Assembly (NCBI GenBank): GCA_910573755.1
Contig: CAJTBO010000020.1
Location: forward strand, 1-64,000
DNA from: Lachnospiraceae bacterium
Lineage (GTDB): Bacteria > Bacillota > Clostridia > Lachnospirales > Lachnospiraceae
DNA length: 64,000 bases
Direction of reading: 5' to 3'
In this document: one piece after another, positions 24,485 through 33,423 of the stretch
How positions within the stretch are numbered: position 1 is the stretch's first letter
Layout of the letters: each line of letters opens with the position of its first letter
Program-made: the position numbers and the translations under genes
Notes under the pieces: generated by a model
The model's database searches: none
What the model was told of the DNA's origin: nothing
Seen by the model: the letters and a program-made list of their open reading frames with translations, nothing else

Positions 24485-26047
24485 ATGGGAGATAGAGCGA
24501 AAGCCTTTATCATAAGGATGATGATACTGTTGGCATTGCTTTTATGTTTGAGCGGATGCGGGCGGGAAACGATTGAAATACCAAAAGAAATCAAAGGAAA
24601 AGAAGAAGTTGAAGCGAATGAAACTGCAGAGACGCCGGACAGATCAGAGCTGAAGATGGAGGATGAAAAACCGGAAGAGATTGAACCGGAGGAAACAGAC
24701 GAACAAAAAGAGATCGTACCGGCAGTCAGAGAAATTCCTGTTGATTTTCCTTTCTGGTCAAGCGCTCTTTGTGAGGAAGTGGATTACTTCACACTTACTC
24801 TGGCAGAGTTGGAGGAACCTGCCGGAGAATATGAGCTGAGACTCTATAATCAGGAGGGGGATGTTCTGCAGCAGATTTCCTGCGGACCGCTTACGGAGCC
24901 GATAGAAATCTCATTTGGAGATTTTGACAGCTATCCGGGACTTCATGTAAATGACATTGAAATTTTTCCGGCTGATGGTTCCAGCGGGGTGTATATCGGG
25001 TGGAACGATTTGAAATTGCGGTTTTCAGAACATGCAGTTGAAATACCGAGATACAATGAGGTCAGGGATCAAAAAATGCTGATTATTGAAGAGGGAGAAA
25101 TATATCAGACCAGAAAGATATATCAGCTTGACGGATACGAAGTCCGACGCTGGCTGCTGAATAAAGATACGGGAGAGTTGGAAATATGGGACTGTATGGA
25201 TGGGGAAAGTCTGTTTAGAGGAAGGACAAAGCTTGATAAAGAAGGAAATCCGATCAATAAAAAATATTTTGACTTTTTGCTTTGGGAAGATATATATTCT
25301 TTTCAGGAAAGTCAGGAAAACATTCCTGTTCCGGTATATCTGGACGAACCAAGAGCAACAGACGGTGAATGGACCGTAGAATATGAAAGCCGGGAAGCTT
25401 TTCTGGAAGATTTTGGATTTGAAAACAGTGAACCTATATATCAGTGTTATGACTGGCATCATGATTTGTTGCTGGAATTATATTTGGATAAATCCACAGA
25501 ACAGTTCTGCGGAATTGCTTATGATGGTTATGGCATCGATCCGGAAGGAAAGAAAACGTCATGCATGTATGGATTTACCGTAAATGGAGCAATAGATAAA
25601 AAATGGTCGGGAGAAGATACCTACTCCAAAATAACAGAATTTAGGGCAGATGAACAGGATTATGTGAAGGATTATGAAGAATTTACAGAATATACAAAGG
25701 AAGGGGTGCCGGATCATTTTCTTTCTGGGGGAACGGTCAGAACAGAAGGCGGAGAAGGATACGTGAGAGTAATGGAAATAGATTATATATACCGGGATGA
25801 CGGCACTTTGTTTTACAGAGATTACCATCACAGCACCCTTGTATTTCCGACAAATGACAGTTATCTGTATAGTTTTTACGATGAAAAAGGCAGAGTTTTA
25901 TATGAGCGGGGATATATTACACATGGACATCTGGAAGATTACTATATATATGAAGATGAAGGAAAGATGCCGACATATCATCTGGAACTTGACTACTGTC
26001 ATGGTTATGCCATTCCTTATTTGGAACGATATCAAAATAATGCATAA
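24485..26047 (+). CDS. Lipoprotein paralogous to the protein at 27799
   Basis: A 520-residue lipoprotein (lipobox LSGC near residue 23) with a Glu-rich linker to about residue 80. The remainder is beta-rich and similar to residues about 180-598 of the protein at 27799: KDTGELEIWDCMDGESLFRG, EYESREAFLEDFGF, YIYRDDGTLFYRDYHH and YITHGHLEDYYIYEDEGK all have close counterparts there. The C-terminal pattern (YxDDGTL, YDEKGRVLY) resembles MORN/YD-style short repeats. No enzyme motif recognised. Ribosome binding site AGGAGAAGG. Its nearest relative is two genes downstream, indicating local duplication. Confidence 0.75.
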   Translation: MGDRAKAFIIRMMILLALLLCLSGCGRETIEIPKEIKGKEEVEANETAETPDRSELKMEDEKPEEIEPEETDEQKEIVPAVREIPVDFPFWSSALCEEVDYFTLTLAELEEPAGEYELRLYNQEGDVLQQISCGPLTEPIEISFGDFDSYPGLHVNDIEIFPADGSSGVYIGWNDLKLRFSEHAVEIPRYNEVRDQKMLIIEEGEIYQTRKIYQLDGYEVRRWLLNKDTGELEIWDCMDGESLFRGRTKLDKEGNPINKKYFDFLLWEDIYSFQESQENIPVPVYLDEPRATDGEWTVEYESREAFLEDFGFENSEPIYQCYDWHHDLLLELYLDKSTEQFCGIAYDGYGIDPEGKKTSCMYGFTVNGAIDKKWSGEDTYSKITEFRADEQDYVKDYEEFTEYTKEGVPDHFLSGGTVRTEGGEGYVRVMEIDYIYRDDGTLFYRDYHHSTLVFPTNDSYLYSFYDEKGRVLYERGYITHGHLEDYYIYEDEGKMPTYHLELDYCHGYAIPYLERYQNNA

Positions 26048-26077
26048 CTGATTACGGCAGAGAAAGAGGAGATACCA

Positions 26078-26722
26078 ATGACAAAAAAACAACGTACTTT
26101 GGAAATCATCGAAAGGTTAAAACAGGAATATCCGGATTCGGACTGTACTTTGGACTATGATCAGGCATGGAAGCTTCTTGTCAGCGTGCGTCTGGCGGCG
26201 CAGTGCACGGATGCCAGAGTAAATGTAGTGGTGGAAGAACTTTACGGCGTATTTCCGGATATCGACGCGCTGGCGCAGGCTCCCGTGGATGAAATTGAAA
26301 AGATTGTACGGCCCTGCGGCCTGGGAAAGAGTAAGGCGAGAGATATTAACGCCTGCATGAAAATGTTAAGGGATGAGTACGGCGGAAAAGTACCGGATGA
26401 TTTTCAAAAGCTTCTGGCGCTGCCGGGCGTGGGCAGGAAAAGCGCCAACCTGATCATGGGGGATGTATTCGGGAAACCCGCCATTGTTACAGATACCCAC
26501 TGTATCCGGCTGGTGAACCGTATGGGACTGGTGGACGGCATTAAGGAGCCGGCAAAAGTTGAGAAGGAACTCTGGAAACTTGTTCCGCCCAAGGAGGGGA
26601 GCAGTTTCTGCCATCGTCTGGTGGATCACGGGAGGGCCGTGTGTACGGCAAGGACAAGCCCTTACTGTGAAAGATGCTGTCTGCAGGATATCTGCAAAAA
26701 AGCCGGCGTGCAGGATACCTGA
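26078..26722 (+). CDS. nth: Endonuclease III
   Basis: A 214-residue DNA glycosylase/AP lyase for oxidised pyrimidines. The helix-hairpin-helix LPGVGRKSANLI carries the catalytic Lys, and IVTDTHCIRL carries the catalytic Asp. The C-terminal [4Fe-4S] cluster loop has its four cysteines in CTARTSPYCERCCLQDIC. Normal length for the family. AGGAGATACC precedes ATG 26078. It lies 30 bases after a lipoprotein gene with no functional link; the two may merely share a transcript. Confidence 0.95.
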   Translation: MTKKQRTLEIIERLKQEYPDSDCTLDYDQAWKLLVSVRLAAQCTDARVNVVVEELYGVFPDIDALAQAPVDEIEKIVRPCGLGKSKARDINACMKMLRDEYGGKVPDDFQKLLALPGVGRKSANLIMGDVFGKPAIVTDTHCIRLVNRMGLVDGIKEPAKVEKELWKLVPPKEGSSFCHRLVDHGRAVCTARTSPYCERCCLQDICKKAGVQDT

Positions 26723-26792
26723 ATCGTTATAAAGCCGCGCATGGGAACCTGACATGGGGACCTAAGCATGATTGCGTCCATAGTCTGAAAAG

Positions 26793-26831
26793 GACAGATG
26801 TTTTCAGGAGGGCTGCCCGGATACATCTGTC
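26793..26831 (+). repeat. Inverted repeat between nth and the MBL gene
   Basis: GACAGATGT (26793-26801) and ACATCTGTC (26823-26831) form a 9-base stem with a 21-base GC-rich loop. No U run follows, so it may be a weak terminator or an RNA structure of the downstream leader. Confidence 0.35.
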
Positions 26832-26879
26832 AACATAGAATACAGAAAAAAATAAAATAATAAATATAGAGGATATGTT

Positions 26880-27689
26880 ATGAGCAAGCGAAAGATCACA
26901 ATACTCGGCACCGGAAATGCCATGGTGAAAAACTGTTATAATACCTGTTTTATGGTGGAAAATGAAGGAGAATTTCTGCTGGTGGATGCAGGCGGCGGAA
27001 ACGGTATCCTGACGCAGCTTGATAAAGCAGAGTTAAATCTGAAGAAAGTGCATCAGATGTATATCACCCATGCCCATACCGATCATATTTTAGGGGCGGT
27101 ATGGGTGGTGCGGCAGATCGCGGCATGGATAAAAAGCGGGAAATATAAAGGAGATTTTACAATATACGGCAATGACAAGGTGATTCTTACTCTGCGCTGT
27201 ATCTGTGATCTGACACTCTGGGATAAATTTACCTGTTTTTTTGATGAGAGGATATTTTTTCAGGTAGTGAATAATGCGGATAAGCTGCGGCTTTTGGAGG
27301 CGGATTTTGAGGTGTTTGATATCGGTTCCGAGAAGGAAAAACAGTTTGGGTTCCGGATGACTTTTTCGGACGGGCAGCGTCTGACCTGTCTGGGAGATGA
27401 GCCTTATTCGGAGTGCAGCCGCGCCTATGCGGAGGGGAGCGACTATCTGATGAGCGAGGCGTTCTGCCTGTTTGCGGATGCTGATCAATATAATCCCTAT
27501 GAAAAGCACCACAGTACGGCGAAAGACGCAGCGATACTGGCAAAGGAACTGGGTGTGAAAAATCTGATCCTGTACCATACGGAGGATGACCATATGGAGA
27601 CGAGAAAGCAGCTGTATATGGAGGAGGCCGCGGCATATTTTGACGGAAGGATCTATGTGCCGGAAGATCTGGAGGTAATTTGTCTTTGA
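26880..27689 (+). CDS. MBL-fold metallohydrolase
   Basis: A 269-residue metallo-beta-lactamase fold protein with the metal motif THAHTDH at residues 61-67, the later Asp in CLGDEPYSE and the final His in LILYHTEDDH. The order and spacing resemble ribonuclease Z-like and arylsulfatase-like MBL hydrolases, but the acidic motif region is insufficient to name a substrate. No signal peptide. Ribosome binding site GAGGAT is weak. It has a 157-base leader after nth, which contains an inverted repeat. Confidence 0.85.
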   Translation: MSKRKITILGTGNAMVKNCYNTCFMVENEGEFLLVDAGGGNGILTQLDKAELNLKKVHQMYITHAHTDHILGAVWVVRQIAAWIKSGKYKGDFTIYGNDKVILTLRCICDLTLWDKFTCFFDERIFFQVVNNADKLRLLEADFEVFDIGSEKEKQFGFRMTFSDGQRLTCLGDEPYSECSRAYAEGSDYLMSEAFCLFADADQYNPYEKHHSTAKDAAILAKELGVKNLILYHTEDDHMETRKQLYMEEAAAYFDGRIYVPEDLEVICL

Positions 27690-27798
27690 GGGCAAACCGC
27701 GGGAAAGGATTGTTGCTTCTGATCATTTATAACAGAATTTCCGATTGACAGTGTAAAAATATTTATATTTAAAACTCGATGAAATCAATGGAGAACAG

Positions 27799-29595
27799 AT
27801 GAAAAAGTTTTTGGAAATAACAGCGTTAGCGGCAGTGTTGTTTTTTACCGTCTATGTCGGATACAGACAGGGCGCGGATGAAAGCGATAAAAGGGAACTG
27901 TATTTAGCGGAGCAGAAGGAATTACCAGACCAGCAAGAGGAAATATCGAATGAGCAGGAGGCGAAAGCGGAAAATACGGCAGAGCAGATGGCAGAATATG
28001 AGGAATCCGGTTTTCTGTTTCAGATTGACACGCTTTATTACCGCGTTAATACTGCTGATGCTGACTGGATGGACAATGCTGAGGGTATGGTGGGCGGCCA
28101 TATAGAGAGCGGTGAGATAAAGCCGGGGGATAAAGCAGTGCTGGTAAAAAGCGACGGCAGCTGTTATGAGACAACGGTGGAGAAGATCATGCGGCAGGGG
28201 GAGATGGATTACTTTCTGGAAGAAGCCGGTGGAAATTCGCTTTTATTCATATGGCTGGAGGGAATAGATTATGACATGCTGGAGAATGGCGATCTTCTGC
28301 TTGGGTCCGCAGAGTGGGAACGGGGAGTTTCCATCGATTTTCCGTTTGAGGGATCTGAAGAGTATTCCCTTACGTTAGCCTTTTCAAAAAGCGGAGATAA
28401 ACAGGGAGAGTTATGGCTCTATGACAGTACCGGAGAGGTTGTGCAGCGGATACCTTACGGTACATTTACCGAGCGTATTTATTATATTGTATATAAAGAT
28501 AACCGGAGAAATCTGGTATTCTTCTCTGATGATGAGAGCAATGCAGGACGGTTTCTGGAATGGAACGACGGGCGTTTTTTGGAACAGGAGATGGATATAA
28601 AGCGCGGGCTTTTGCCTTATGGGGATCTGCTTCTCACACAGGAGTCGCAATCGGAGTTAACCATGGAAATTTACAGGTGTCATCCAAATGAGAGACTCTC
28701 GGAAGAAATACGTCGTTTTACCCTGCAGAAAGATACGGGAGAACTTGAAATATGGGATTGTCTTGACCGGAAAAATATATTTCAGGGAATCGTTTCCGTA
28801 GGGGAGGACGGAAAGCCCGTCAATGAAGAGTACTACCAGATCATTTTTACGGAAGGACTGTATGCGTGGTTTCAGGACGGGAAACATGACAAAGTTCCGG
28901 TGGATCTTTGGGCATTTGGAGCATCTGATGAGTACAGTGCGGAGTATGAAAGCAGGGAGAAATTTCTCTCCGATTACGGGTTTGCAGGCAGCAATCCGAT
29001 ATATGAATTTTATGACAGGATGGATAATCTGCGGCTGGAACTGTACGGAAACGAGAACGAAAGTCTGTTCTGCGGCATTTTATACCGTTATTTTTACAGC
29101 TGGGAAAAAGAGAAATGTTTCCGGATGTCCGGGTTTGTGGTGGACGATATTGAGGATGCGGAATGGGTGGACGATACCTATTCTCTGATCAATTCACTGG
29201 ACGGGTACGGCTATGAGAAAAGTATAGAATATACATCGGACAAAAAGCCGAAATATGTTCTTGAAACAGGGATGGAATCAGAGGATGGCGGAGCGGTATC
29301 GGAGGATAGGGAGAGCGTTGCCCTGATGGAGATTGTTTATATATACCGTGATGACGGAACCTTGTATGACAGACATTACTGGCATAATCCGTACTGGTTC
29401 GGCTCTACCCGCAGCAGTGAAGACAGTCTCTACGATGAAAAAGAGCGGCTTGTATATAAACAGGCTTATATTACGCATGGGACATTGGAAGACTATTATA
29501 TTTATTCGGATGATGGCGATAAGCCGTCGTATCGTCTGGAATTTGACTATGGCGGCGGGGCGGCGCCCGCAACTTATATGGTGCGGTATCGATAG
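27799..29595 (+). CDS. Membrane-anchored protein with EF-Tu domain-2-like barrel
   Basis: A 598-residue protein with an N-terminal uncleaved anchor (ITALAAVLFFTVYVGY, no lipobox Cys) and a Gln/Glu-rich stalk. Residues about 72-170 read like a translation-factor domain-2 beta barrel: FLFQIDTLYYRV, GGHIESGEIKPGDKAVLVK, TTVEKIMRQG, then NSLLFIWLEGIDYDMLENGDLLLG, which matches the usual 'G.i..G.ik.GD.v.l......V..I.........l.l.gi....i..Gd.l' succession. No GTPase domain is present. The remaining 420 residues are homologous to the lipoprotein at 24485. Function unknown. Confidence 0.75.
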   Translation: MKKFLEITALAAVLFFTVYVGYRQGADESDKRELYLAEQKELPDQQEEISNEQEAKAENTAEQMAEYEESGFLFQIDTLYYRVNTADADWMDNAEGMVGGHIESGEIKPGDKAVLVKSDGSCYETTVEKIMRQGEMDYFLEEAGGNSLLFIWLEGIDYDMLENGDLLLGSAEWERGVSIDFPFEGSEEYSLTLAFSKSGDKQGELWLYDSTGEVVQRIPYGTFTERIYYIVYKDNRRNLVFFSDDESNAGRFLEWNDGRFLEQEMDIKRGLLPYGDLLLTQESQSELTMEIYRCHPNERLSEEIRRFTLQKDTGELEIWDCLDRKNIFQGIVSVGEDGKPVNEEYYQIIFTEGLYAWFQDGKHDKVPVDLWAFGASDEYSAEYESREKFLSDYGFAGSNPIYEFYDRMDNLRLELYGNENESLFCGILYRYFYSWEKEKCFRMSGFVVDDIEDAEWVDDTYSLINSLDGYGYEKSIEYTSDKKPKYVLETGMESEDGGAVSEDRESVALMEIVYIYRDDGTLYDRHYWHNPYWFGSTRSSEDSLYDEKERLVYKQAYITHGTLEDYYIYSDDGDKPSYRLEFDYGGGAAPATYMVRYR

Positions 29596-29676
29596 GCATA
29601 CCTGCATTCCCTTTTTCATATAATAACAATGTGAAGAGTACCTTCAGATGTAAGAATATGACAGAAACGGGGAAAC

Positions 29677-29949
29677 ATGAGAAAAAAATCCATTATCACA
29701 CCGATCGCGGAGTCATTGAAGCTGCCAAAAGACCTTACCAGAGGAGATTCCATCATTTCCCTGACCGGGAATGAGGAAGCCTGGATTGAAAATTACAAAG
29801 GAATCATTGAATATACGCCGGAGCGCATCTTCCTGCAGCTGAAAAACGGCAGGGTTGCTTTCTGCGGAAAGCAGCTGCATATCGCCTTTTATACCAGCGA
29901 GGAGATGCGGATTACAGGAATAATAGAAGGGATGCAGTTTTTATGCTGA
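29677..29949 (+). CDS. yqfC: Sporulation protein YqfC (YabP family)
   Basis: A 90-residue protein of the YabP/YqfC family. ISLTGNEEAWIENYKGIIEY and the KNGRVAFCGKQLHI strand are typical of the family. Length is normal. It overlaps yqfD by 7 bases, as in most spore formers, and the pair is followed by phoH. Expressed in the mother cell during sporulation in Bacillus; the exact biochemical role is unsettled. Confidence 0.9.
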   Translation: MRKKSIITPIAESLKLPKDLTRGDSIISLTGNEEAWIENYKGIIEYTPERIFLQLKNGRVAFCGKQLHIAFYTSEEMRITGIIEGMQFLC

Positions 29950-31202
29950 AATTATTCTATTTTTTCAGAGGATATCTCTGGATACGGGTAAGCGGGGCTT
30001 CGGCCGAGCGGTTTATCAACCTTTGCGGCATCCGGCATATTATGCTCTGGAACATCAGGCAGGACGGGGAAGCCTATACCATGTGCATCAGCCTGAAGAG
30101 CTTTTTTGAGATGAAGGATATCGTCCGCAAAACATCCACAAGGGTAGCCGTTCTGAAAAGGATCGGACTGCCTTTTCTTATGTCCGGCGTAAAAAAAAGG
30201 TGGTTTTTTCCGGTTTTTCTTCTGGTTGTCACCGTTTTGTTCTGCCTGTCCCAGTTTTTGCTCTGGAATATCCATATTCAGGGAAATCAGGCTATTTCCG
30301 GGGAGGACATCATGCTTTTTCTGGAAGAACAGGAGATAAAAAAGGGGATTCCCCTGAAAAAAGTGGATACGGAACTGCTGGAGAAGGAAATACGGAAAAC
30401 CTTTCCGGAGATTACCTGGATCAGCGTTTATCTGGACGGAAATTCTCTGACGCTGGATATCAAGGAAAATGACAAGCCCATCCCCGGGGAGGAGACGGCG
30501 GAGGAAAAAGTCCATAAGGAGGGATTTCTGGAAGAGGAGACAGGTATGGATATCTGTGCCAATAAAGCCGGAACTGTTGTCTCCATCATAACAAGGGAGG
30601 GAACGCCTCTTGTACAGGTGGGAGACGAGACAGAGGTTGGGGATGTGCTGATCCGGGGCGAGGTGGAAATATTTGATAACGAGGGAAATGTGCGGGAGAG
30701 CGTAAAAGTACACGCGGACGGAGATGTAATACTGGAAAGCAGTATCAGCACCAGCTTTGAGATCCCGCTGATGAAGACCGTAAAAACGGAGACCGGAAAC
30801 TGTAAAAAATATACTTTTTGCAGATATGGAGACCGATACAGGATATGGCATCTGTTTTCCATTCCCTATGAGGATTATCAGGCGGTTCCCCATACCTATT
30901 CCCGGACGGGAGAAACACTCGGCTTTACACTGGAGTTCGGGGAGATGGAGATCCGGGAGGTCGTAAAAGTGGTGCGGGAAAAGACCGAGGAGGAATATAC
31001 GAAGGAACTTTCGGATAAGCTGGAAGAATATGTGGCAAGTTTGTCCGAAAAGGCTATACAAATCAAGGGAAAAAATGTTAGAATAAAAAAGAATGCGAAT
31101 ACGGTGACGATGACAGGAACACTGAAAGCACAGGGACCATTTGTTGAAAGAAAGGAAACAGAGATTCGGGAAGAATCTTCAGACGACACGGTAGATGAGT
31201 GA
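29943..31202 (+). CDS. yqfD: Sporulation protein YqfD
   Basis: A 419-residue stage IV type sporulation protein. N-terminal soluble domain, one membrane helix near 87-105 (FPVFLLVVTVLFCLSQFLLW), then a POTRA-like region with IQGNQAISGEDIMLFLEEQ and a beta-rich C-terminal domain (NKAGTVVSIITREGTPLVQV). Charged coiled-coil ending. ATG 29943 overlaps the yqfC end; the stop overlaps the phoH start. Its placement yqfC-yqfD-phoH supports the assignment. Confidence 0.93.
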   Translation: MLKLFYFFRGYLWIRVSGASAERFINLCGIRHIMLWNIRQDGEAYTMCISLKSFFEMKDIVRKTSTRVAVLKRIGLPFLMSGVKKRWFFPVFLLVVTVLFCLSQFLLWNIHIQGNQAISGEDIMLFLEEQEIKKGIPLKKVDTELLEKEIRKTFPEITWISVYLDGNSLTLDIKENDKPIPGEETAEEKVHKEGFLEEETGMDICANKAGTVVSIITREGTPLVQVGDETEVGDVLIRGEVEIFDNEGNVRESVKVHADGDVILESSISTSFEIPLMKTVKTETGNCKKYTFCRYGDRYRIWHLFSIPYEDYQAVPHTYSRTGETLGFTLEFGEMEIREVVKVVREKTEEEYTKELSDKLEEYVASLSEKAIQIKGKNVRIKKNANTVTMTGTLKAQGPFVERKETEIREESSDDTVDE

Positions 31203-32226
31203 TTTTGTATTGCAGATGGAAATACCGGCAAAGGACCAGCAGGCCCTTTTCGGTATGCAGGATCAGTATATAAAAAGCCTGGAAAAGGCATATGCCGTCA
31301 GTATATATAACAGGGACGGCAGCGTCAATATCAGGGGAAACGAAGAGCAGGTGCGCAGAGTGGAAAATGTGATGGGACAGCTTTTGTCCCTTTCAAGAAA
31401 GGGCGCCGAAATAGCCCAGCAGAATGTGGATTATGCGATGGCGCTGGAACCCGAGGCAAAAAAAGGGATTCTGGCGGAGATCGATGACGACATTATCTGT
31501 CATACGATAAACGGAAAACCGATCAAGCCCAAAACGATAGGACAGAAGGAATATGTGGATGCGATCCGCCATAATATGATCGTTTTCGGCTTAGGGCCTG
31601 CGGGAACCGGAAAAACCTATCTTGCTATGGCGATGGCGATCACGGCGTTTAAACGGGAAGAGGTGGGGAGGATCATCCTTACAAGGCCGGCAATAGAAGC
31701 CGGGGAAAAACTGGGCTTTCTGCCGGGGGATCTGCAGAGTAAGGTGGACCCTTATCTGCGGCCGCTCTATGACGCCCTGTACCAGATCATGGGGGCGGAG
31801 GCGTTCCAGCGGAATATGGAAAAAGGGCTGATCGAAGTGGCGCCCCTTGCCTATATGCGCGGGCGGACGCTGGACAATGCCTATATCATTCTGGATGAGG
31901 CGCAGAATACCACACCGGCACAGATGAAAATGTTCCTCACAAGGATCGGGTTCGGCTCTAAGGTGATCATTACAGGGGATGCCTCCCAGAAGGATTTATC
32001 CCCGGATACAAAATCAGGGCTCGATATCGCCGGACGGGTGCTGCATGGGATAGAAGACATCGCGTTCTGTCAGCTTACCAGCAAGGATGTAGTGCGTCAT
32101 CCTCTGGTTCAAAAAATAGTAAAGGCATATGAAACTTATGAAGCAAAAGAAGAAAAACGAAGAGCAGGACAAACAGGAAAAGAGCGTCCTGCAGGAAACA
32201 GAAAAAACCGAAGCCGGCGGTCATAG
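31195..32226 (+). CDS. phoH: PhoH family ATPase
   Basis: A 343-residue protein with a KH-like N-terminal segment (residues about 15-70) and the PhoH P-loop ATPase: Walker A GLGPAGTGKTYLA near residue 133-145, Walker B YIILDEAQNT, then TRIGFGSKVIITGDASQKDL. The lysine/arginine-rich C-terminal tail (KRRAGQTGKERPAGNRKNRS) is beyond the family core and overlaps the next gene by 98 bases in another frame. ATG 31195 overlaps the yqfD stop by 8 bases. PhoH-like proteins beside ybeY are linked with RNA metabolism. Confidence 0.93.
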   Translation: MSDFVLQMEIPAKDQQALFGMQDQYIKSLEKAYAVSIYNRDGSVNIRGNEEQVRRVENVMGQLLSLSRKGAEIAQQNVDYAMALEPEAKKGILAEIDDDIICHTINGKPIKPKTIGQKEYVDAIRHNMIVFGLGPAGTGKTYLAMAMAITAFKREEVGRIILTRPAIEAGEKLGFLPGDLQSKVDPYLRPLYDALYQIMGAEAFQRNMEKGLIEVAPLAYMRGRTLDNAYIILDEAQNTTPAQMKMFLTRIGFGSKVIITGDASQKDLSPDTKSGLDIAGRVLHGIEDIAFCQLTSKDVVRHPLVQKIVKAYETYEAKEEKRRAGQTGKERPAGNRKNRSRRS

Positions 32227-33394
32227 GGAGAAAAAGGTACTGCTCAAAAACACCGTCTGCATGCTGGTTATGCTGCTTGGCATCGCAGGCGCGGCGTCCG
32301 CCGGGAGTATATTGACCGGGGCAGATCTATATAATACCGTGCGAAATCTGGTGTTCTGCGTTTTAGCTGCGCTGGCGGCTGTCTTTTCCTTTCAGGCGGG
32401 CAGGGTATCGGGAAGCTTTTTCTATGATGACGGAGAGCATCCGGGCAGGTTTTTATGCCTTTACCTCTGCGGTATCCTGTGTGCGCTTATATATACGCAG
32501 CTGCCTGCAACAGGATGGATGTTCCTGTTTTTTTATGTATCTTTATCCCGGGTATCGGACTCCGTCACGGGCATCTGCGCGGGAACAAGCCTTCTGATAC
32601 TGACGGCGGTTCTATGCGGACAGGCGTCGCCGGCTGTTTTTCTGGTATATTTTCTCAGCGGTATGATCGGTATCGCCCTGTTCGCGCATCAGAAAGACGA
32701 ATTTTACATAGCAGTCCCGTCAGGGCTTGCTTTGGGCAGCCAGCTGCTTCTGATCTTTGCGGAGGAGATGCTGGTCCGGAATAACAGGCTGGTTTGGAGA
32801 GATATCCTTATGCCCTTTGCCAATGTGGCGATGAACTGCATTTTGCTGTGTATATTTATGCGGTATTATATTAACAGGGTTGCGAAAAAAGAAGATAACC
32901 TGTATTTGCTGCTGAACAATCAGGAGTATACCGCCATGGTGTGGATGCGGGAGAACGAAAAGGAAAAATATGATTGTGCGATCCATACGGCATATCTGGT
33001 GGAACGCATTACCTCGGAACTGGATCTGGATGTCCGTTCCGCAAAGTGTGTTGCCTATTATGTATATCTGCCTGTGGAAAGGCTGAAAGAGATACCTTTT
33101 CCCGAGCCTGTCAAATCTTTATTACTGGAGCTGAAAACAGGTAAAAAAGCCCTGATGAGAAAAGAGGCTGTTATTGTGCAGATCTGTCATCAGGTAGTCA
33201 GGGAAATACAGAAGGCAAATGCCCAGAATAGAACAGCTAAAGTAAATTACGGGCAGCTGATCACGCAGATATTTGAAAGGCGCTTTACCATAGAGAAGCT
33301 GGCAGAGACAGAGATTACGCTCTCCAATCTGCGTTATATCAAAAAACGGCTGCTGAAGGAAAAAATGTATTATGAATCCATGACGGGATCATGA
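32129..33394 (+). CDS. 7TM-HD (PgpH/YqfF)-like membrane protein with degenerate HD domain
   Basis: A 421-residue protein in the slot usually filled by the 7TM-HD cyclic-di-AMP phosphodiesterase PgpH between phoH and ybeY. About seven hydrophobic helices span residues 40-250, and a cytoplasmic helical domain follows. There the first HD-domain His survives in AIHTAYLVERI (H286). The expected HD pair (as in YYHDIGK) reads YYVYLPV at 310-316, with Val312-Tyr313 where His-Asp should be. The large extracellular 7TM-HD N-terminal domain is absent, and the protein is about 300 residues shorter than PgpH. Probably a non-enzymatic relative; binding of a nucleotide or partner is conceivable. ATG 32129 lies 98 bases inside phoH; AAAGG precedes it closely, and a second in-frame ATG lies at 32138. 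Confidence 0.65.
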   Translation: MKLMKQKKKNEEQDKQEKSVLQETEKTEAGGHREKKVLLKNTVCMLVMLLGIAGAASAGSILTGADLYNTVRNLVFCVLAALAAVFSFQAGRVSGSFFYDDGEHPGRFLCLYLCGILCALIYTQLPATGWMFLFFYVSLSRVSDSVTGICAGTSLLILTAVLCGQASPAVFLVYFLSGMIGIALFAHQKDEFYIAVPSGLALGSQLLLIFAEEMLVRNNRLVWRDILMPFANVAMNCILLCIFMRYYINRVAKKEDNLYLLLNNQEYTAMVWMRENEKEKYDCAIHTAYLVERITSELDLDVRSAKCVAYYVYLPVERLKEIPFPEPVKSLLLELKTGKKALMRKEAVIVQICHQVVREIQKANAQNRTAKVNYGQLITQIFERRFTIEKLAETEITLSNLRYIKKRLLKEKMYYESMTGS

Positions 33395-33423
33395 TCCGCA
33401 AAAGCGGGGAAGGAGTACACAGG

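Noticed and set aside
29952-31061. 369-codon minus-strand ORF
   Set aside because: Antisense to yqfD, a recognised gene with overlapping neighbours on both sides.
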